Shown here: piece by piece, positions 61,086 to 64,000 of the stretch | Position numbering within the stretch: position 1 is the first letter of the stretch | How the letters are laid out: each line of letters begins with the position of its first letter | Assembly (NCBI RefSeq): GCF_032108445.1 | Contig: NZ_CP134876.1 | Coordinates: 3,968,001-4,032,000 of the forward strand | Length of the DNA stretch: 64,000 nucleotides | Direction of reading: 5' to 3' | Source of the DNA: Micromonospora halotolerans | Lineage (GTDB): Bacteria > Actinomycetota > Actinomycetes > Mycobacteriales > Micromonosporaceae | The notes under the pieces: model-generated | What the model was told of the DNA's origin: nothing | Database searches by the model: none | The model's input: only the letters and a program-made list of their open reading frames with translations | Translations under genes and position numbers: made by a program

Positions 61086-62653
61086 CGTGTCTCCCCGGTC
61101 AGCGCGGAGTCCATCGGCAGGTCGTGCGCCGCCGGCCGCGGCGTGAGCCGCGAGGGAACCCAGACGAGCACCAGCAGCGCGCCGACGAGCAACACTCCGA
61201 TGCCCACCCCCAGGGTCACGTGCATCGCGCCCACGAAGGCGTCCCGTGCGCGGTCGGCCAGCGCCAGCGTCTCGGGGCCGGCCGCACCCGCCGGGGGCCG
61301 GCCGCCGAGGGCGAACAGCGTCGCCCCGAGGGAATCCCCGGCGCGCTCGCGTTGCCCGGGCGGGAGCGCGTCGAGCACCGTGGCGGCGCGGTCGCGGTAG
61401 GCCATCGACAGCACCGAGCCCATCACGGCGACACCGAGTGCGGCGCCCACCTGCCGAACCGTGTTGTTCACCGCGCCGCCGACCCCCGCCTTCTGGGTGG
61501 GCACGGCGGACATCGCCAGCGTGGTCGTGGCGCCCATGACGAAGCCCATGCCGAGGCCGGCCACCAGGAGGCTGGCCTCCAGTCGCCACAGCGGCGACGT
61601 GGCGGTGGCGAGGAGCAGGCCGGCGAACGACACCGCCAGCAGCACCAGGCCCCCGCTCACGGTGAGCCGGAAACCGTAGCGCCGCACCATCCCGGCGCTG
61701 GTGACGGCCGACAGCACGCTGCCCACCGCGACCGGCAGCAGGATCAGGCCCAGCTCCAGCGGAGTGTGGCCGAGAACCAGTTGCACGTAGAAGACCAGCA
61801 GGAACGTCCCGCCGGTGAGGGCGAAGAACGCGAGCGACACGGCGGTGGTGCCGCCCGCGAACGGCGCGCTGCGGAACAGGCTCACGTCGAGCACCGGGTG
61901 CGCGGTGCGCCGTTCCACCAGGATCAGCACGGCCGTCAGCACGAGGCCGAGCGCCACCATGCCGGCGGAGGCCGGTGCGAACCAGTCGTTGTCCTCGCCG
62001 GCCCGGATCACCCCGTAGACGATGGCCGCGATCGCGGCGGTGGACAGCAGCAGACCCGGCAGATCGAGGTGGAACCGGGCGGTGGACCGGGATTCCCGGG
62101 CCACGACGAACAGCAGGGCCAGACAGGCGGCCGCCACCGGCACGTTGATCAGGAAGACCGAGCCCCACCAGAAGCGCTCCAGCAGGGCGCCGCCGAGGAT
62201 GGGGCCGAACGCCACGGACAGTCCGCCGAGGGCCGCCCAGATCCCCATGGCCTTGCCGTGCTCCTCCTCGGGCACCGCGTGTTTGATGATGGCCAGGGTG
62301 GCCGGCGGCACGACCGCGCCGCCGATGCCCATCACGGCACGCCACAGGATCAGGGCGTCCGGGCTGTCGGCGAAGGCCGAGAACGCCGAGGCGACGGCGA
62401 ACACGGCAAGGCCGACGGCCAGGGTGCGCCGCCGCCCCCACCGGTCGGCGATCACGCCGGCGGTGAACATCAGCGAGGCATAGACCAGAATGTAGGAGTC
62501 GACCGCCCACTGGAGCTGGGAGTTGTCGGCCCGCAGGTCCCGTTGGATGGCCTGCAGCGCCACGTTGAGGATGGTGTTGTCCATCATCACCATGAGGAAG
62601 CAGGCGCCGACGACCACGAGCAGCAGGCCCTGACGTTCCGATCTCGTCGTCAT
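61082..62653 (-). CDS. MFS exporter (DHA2, EmrB/QacA type)
   Basis: This 523-residue transporter has 14 predicted helices, motif A GVIADRWGRRRTLAVGLAVF, MDNTILNVALQAIQRDL in helix 1 and a motif C region SVAFGPILGGALLERFWWGSVFLINVP. It lies second in the run, 17 bases after the dioxygenase and overlapping the ThiF-like gene. It is most likely the exporter of the cluster's product and gives self-protection. Confidence 0.92.
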   Translation of the reverse strand: MTTRSERQGLLLVVVGACFLMVMMDNTILNVALQAIQRDLRADNSQLQWAVDSYILVYASLMFTAGVIADRWGRRRTLAVGLAVFAVASAFSAFADSPDALILWRAVMGIGGAVVPPATLAIIKHAVPEEEHGKAMGIWAALGGLSVAFGPILGGALLERFWWGSVFLINVPVAAACLALLFVVARESRSTARFHLDLPGLLLSTAAIAAIVYGVIRAGEDNDWFAPASAGMVALGLVLTAVLILVERRTAHPVLDVSLFRSAPFAGGTTAVSLAFFALTGGTFLLVFYVQLVLGHTPLELGLILLPVAVGSVLSAVTSAGMVRRYGFRLTVSGGLVLLAVSFAGLLLATATSPLWRLEASLLVAGLGMGFVMGATTTLAMSAVPTQKAGVGGAVNNTVRQVGAALGVAVMGSVLSMAYRDRAATVLDALPPGQRERAGDSLGATLFALGGRPPAGAAGPETLALADRARDAFVGAMHVTLGVGIGVLLVGALLVLVWVPSRLTPRPAAHDLPMDSALTGETR

Positions 62654-62670
62654 TGTGATGTGTTCCTTGT

Positions 62671-63783
62671 CTAGTCGTTGCTGTAGGCGGGGCGCCGGTC
62701 GACGCGCGACAGATCGGTCCCGGACTTGAAGATCCGCCGGTGCACGTGCGAGCGCGGCATCCGATCCGCGGTCGACCGGCGGAGGTCGGGCACGGCGAAG
62801 GAGCGGCGCAGCCACCGGTCCTGGCCGTCGTGCCGGGCGGCGAAGCCGGTGCGGCCGTGCACCGCCTTGTCGTTGTCGACGATGAGCAGGTCCCCGGCCT
62901 CGAGGACGTGACCGACCAGGTTGGTCAGCATCGCCCGGCGCAGGCTGGCCAGGGCCCGCCGGCCCTCCGGGTCCTCGGTGGTCATCGCGTGGAAGTCGAC
63001 GCACAGCTCCGGATCGAAGGGCGACCCGCTGAGCACCGGGACCGGCCCGGCGTAGACGTCTTCCCGATCGCCCACGAACGAGCTGGCCAGCCGGATCCGG
63101 TAGATCGGCTGGGTGAGCACCTCCCGGGTCCCGCCGTCCAATCCCGCCAGCGCGCGGCGGATGCCGCTGGCCAGCGTGAGCGCCACCCGCTCGTGGTCCG
63201 GCCGGAGGGCGAGCAGGCCGATGAACCGCGGCCGTTGCGGGTGGAACCCGTCCTCGGTGTGCAGCTCCAGGAAGCAGCTGCCGGTGTTCTCCTGCCGCTT
63301 CTCGGCGCCGAGCACGGGCGCGACGTCCTGGATGATCCGGCCCGCCTTCTCGTCGGCGTACGAGATCACGTCGCCGAGGATGTTCATGACCGCCAGCTGG
63401 GTCATCGTGGCGACCTCGAGCCGCTGCCAGTCGCCGTCGTAGTTGCCCTGCTCGGGCGTGGGCGGCAGCACGTCGTCGATCGGCACGTTGCGCAGCAGCA
63501 GCGTCCCGTCCGGGTTGCTGCGGTAGCGGAACTGGGTGAGGGCGCGCACCAGCGTCTCCGGTCCCTCGCGCAGCATCCGCAACTTGCAGTCGACCATCAG
63601 GTCGTCGTCGTCCAGGTGCAGACCCGAGGGTCGGCTCGCATGCCGGGCGGCGATCCCCCGCGCCACCGTCCGCAGGCACTCGCGGTCGTCGTCGGTCAGC
63701 ACGAAAGCCGCGCGCCCCGCCCGCCTGACGGGCCACGAGCGGCCCTCGTCGTCCGTCACCATGGCGACCTTGTCCATCGACAC
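62671..63783 (-). CDS. Fe(II)/2-oxoglutarate dioxygenase of the clavaminate synthase-like (AsnO/VioC) type
   Basis: This 370-residue protein has the iron facial triad in family spacing: His 175 and Glu 177 in LELHTEDGFHP (HxE, as in AsnO and VioC, not HxD) and His 309 in DKAVHGRTGF, with Arg 326/327 of RWLRRSFAVPD to hold 2-oxoglutarate. Relatives hydroxylate the beta carbon of free or carrier-bound amino acids such as Asn and Arg for peptide antibiotics. It is the first gene of the run. GTG 63783 (or ATG 63777) follows GGGGGAGG. The substrate amino acid is not deducible. Confidence 0.88.
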   Translation of the reverse strand: MSMDKVAMVTDDEGRSWPVRRAGRAAFVLTDDDRECLRTVARGIAARHASRPSGLHLDDDDLMVDCKLRMLREGPETLVRALTQFRYRSNPDGTLLLRNVPIDDVLPPTPEQGNYDGDWQRLEVATMTQLAVMNILGDVISYADEKAGRIIQDVAPVLGAEKRQENTGSCFLELHTEDGFHPQRPRFIGLLALRPDHERVALTLASGIRRALAGLDGGTREVLTQPIYRIRLASSFVGDREDVYAGPVPVLSGSPFDPELCVDFHAMTTEDPEGRRALASLRRAMLTNLVGHVLEAGDLLIVDNDKAVHGRTGFAARHDGQDRWLRRSFAVPDLRRSTADRMPRSHVHRRIFKSGTDLSRVDRRPAYSND

Positions 63784-64000
63784 AGGTCCTCCCCCGTCTC
63801 AGTCAACTGATCACGCTCAGGATCCTGATCGCGAATCACACTACATCAATTGCTCGGGACGGACGGGGAAAAGCAATGTCAGGTCGTCGACATCTCGGCG
63901 GTGAATGATTGAACGAAGCGCACATATGCGGTGGAGCAACGCGGCTGGCGATATTGCGAGCTCGTTTCCAGCCGCTGGGACGACTGACGAGTCAAATTTC
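63784..64000 (-). promoter_or_regulatory. Promoter region of the dioxygenase-led gene run
   Basis: The base composition drops toward A/T compared with the genes. CGCTCAGGATCCTGATCG (63814-63831) is an 18-bp near-palindrome (8 of 9 pairs), with the inner 12 bases exact, and is a candidate operator 31 bases before the start. No gene is visible from here to the window end. Confidence 0.5.

Noticed and set aside
60156..62653. A microcin C-like cluster (ThiF-like enzyme plus MFS exporter)
   Set aside because: No precursor heptapeptide-like gene was found nearby, and the other enzymes do not belong to known microcin C pathways. Kept only as an analogy for the adenylation chemistry.

Overview
This 64 kb window is chromosomal DNA of a high-GC actinobacterium. 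A Micromonosporaceae member (Micromonospora-like) is the best guess. The support is: very high third-position GC, many GTG starts and ATGA/GTGA overlaps, an F420-type LLM oxidoreductase, a DinB protein of the mycothiol-associated type, a Streptomyces-type alditol oxidase and secreted alpha-amylase, and an actinobacterial ProX/ProW/ProV system. No species can be named from the sequence alone.

Layout. (a) 1-9.1 kb is a sugar-catabolism locus: a sugar phosphate isomerase/epimerase cut by the window start, a ROK regulator, a Tat-exported isomerase-like TIM barrel and a 1112-residue secreted ThuA/sorbosone-dehydrogenase/PKD/CBM protein. An IS481-family and an IS5-family element lie side by side between the first gene and its terminator-like palindrome. 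(b) 9.3-13.9 kb holds a YtxH-like protein, tRNA-Asn, an MMPL transporter overlapping a flavin oxidoreductase, and a tRNA with anticodon CAT. (c) 13.9-21.9 kb is a patchwork of peptidase E, a 5'-truncated reductase remnant, flavin reductase, phosphotransferase, a rifampicin-monooxygenase-type flavoprotein preceded by a short leader ORF and hairpin, DinB, YdcF-like and small membrane proteins. (d) 21.9-25.1 kb is a glycine betaine ABC operon. (e) 25.7-36.4 kb holds a flavin monooxygenase, a NarL-type two-component system, a TetR/flavoprotein divergon, an ArsR/SRPBCC pair, an LLM oxidoreductase, a protein with three DxDxDG repeats and an alditol oxidase. (f) 36.5-38.7 kb is an unrecognised 505-residue protein coupled to a NUDIX hydrolase. 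(g) 38.7-47.6 kb holds a site-2 protease, a TetR/MFS divergon with three tandem operators, an ABC-2 exporter with its own two-component system, and an L,D-transpeptidase. (h) 47.7-54.0 kb holds a secreted alpha-amylase and a four-gene redox operon (haem-b-like membrane protein, NuoF-ferredoxin fusion, TlpA-like lipoprotein, CcdA).

(i) 54.0-63.8 kb is the most interesting stretch: nine consecutive genes on the minus strand, most overlapping by 4 bp. In transcription order they are a clavaminate-synthase-like 2-oxoglutarate dioxygenase, an MFS exporter, a minimal ThiF/E1-like adenylating enzyme, an SCP2-like protein, an acyl-CoA dehydrogenase, a GNAT-like acyltransferase, an amidase, an alpha/beta hydrolase (frameshifted here at a GGCC repeat) and a divergent seryl-tRNA synthetase. 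I read this as an uncharacterised small-molecule biosynthetic cluster in which seryl-tRNA may be a substrate, by analogy with the valanimycin-type use of a dedicated SerRS, or in which the SerRS is a resistance copy. This is inference; no product can be assigned.

Regulation visible in the sequence includes a leaderless ArsR promoter with a TTGACA -35, a palindromic operator upstream of the ABC exporter, repeated TetR operators, MalR-like sites at the amylase promoter, and several hairpins that would cover ribosome binding sites.
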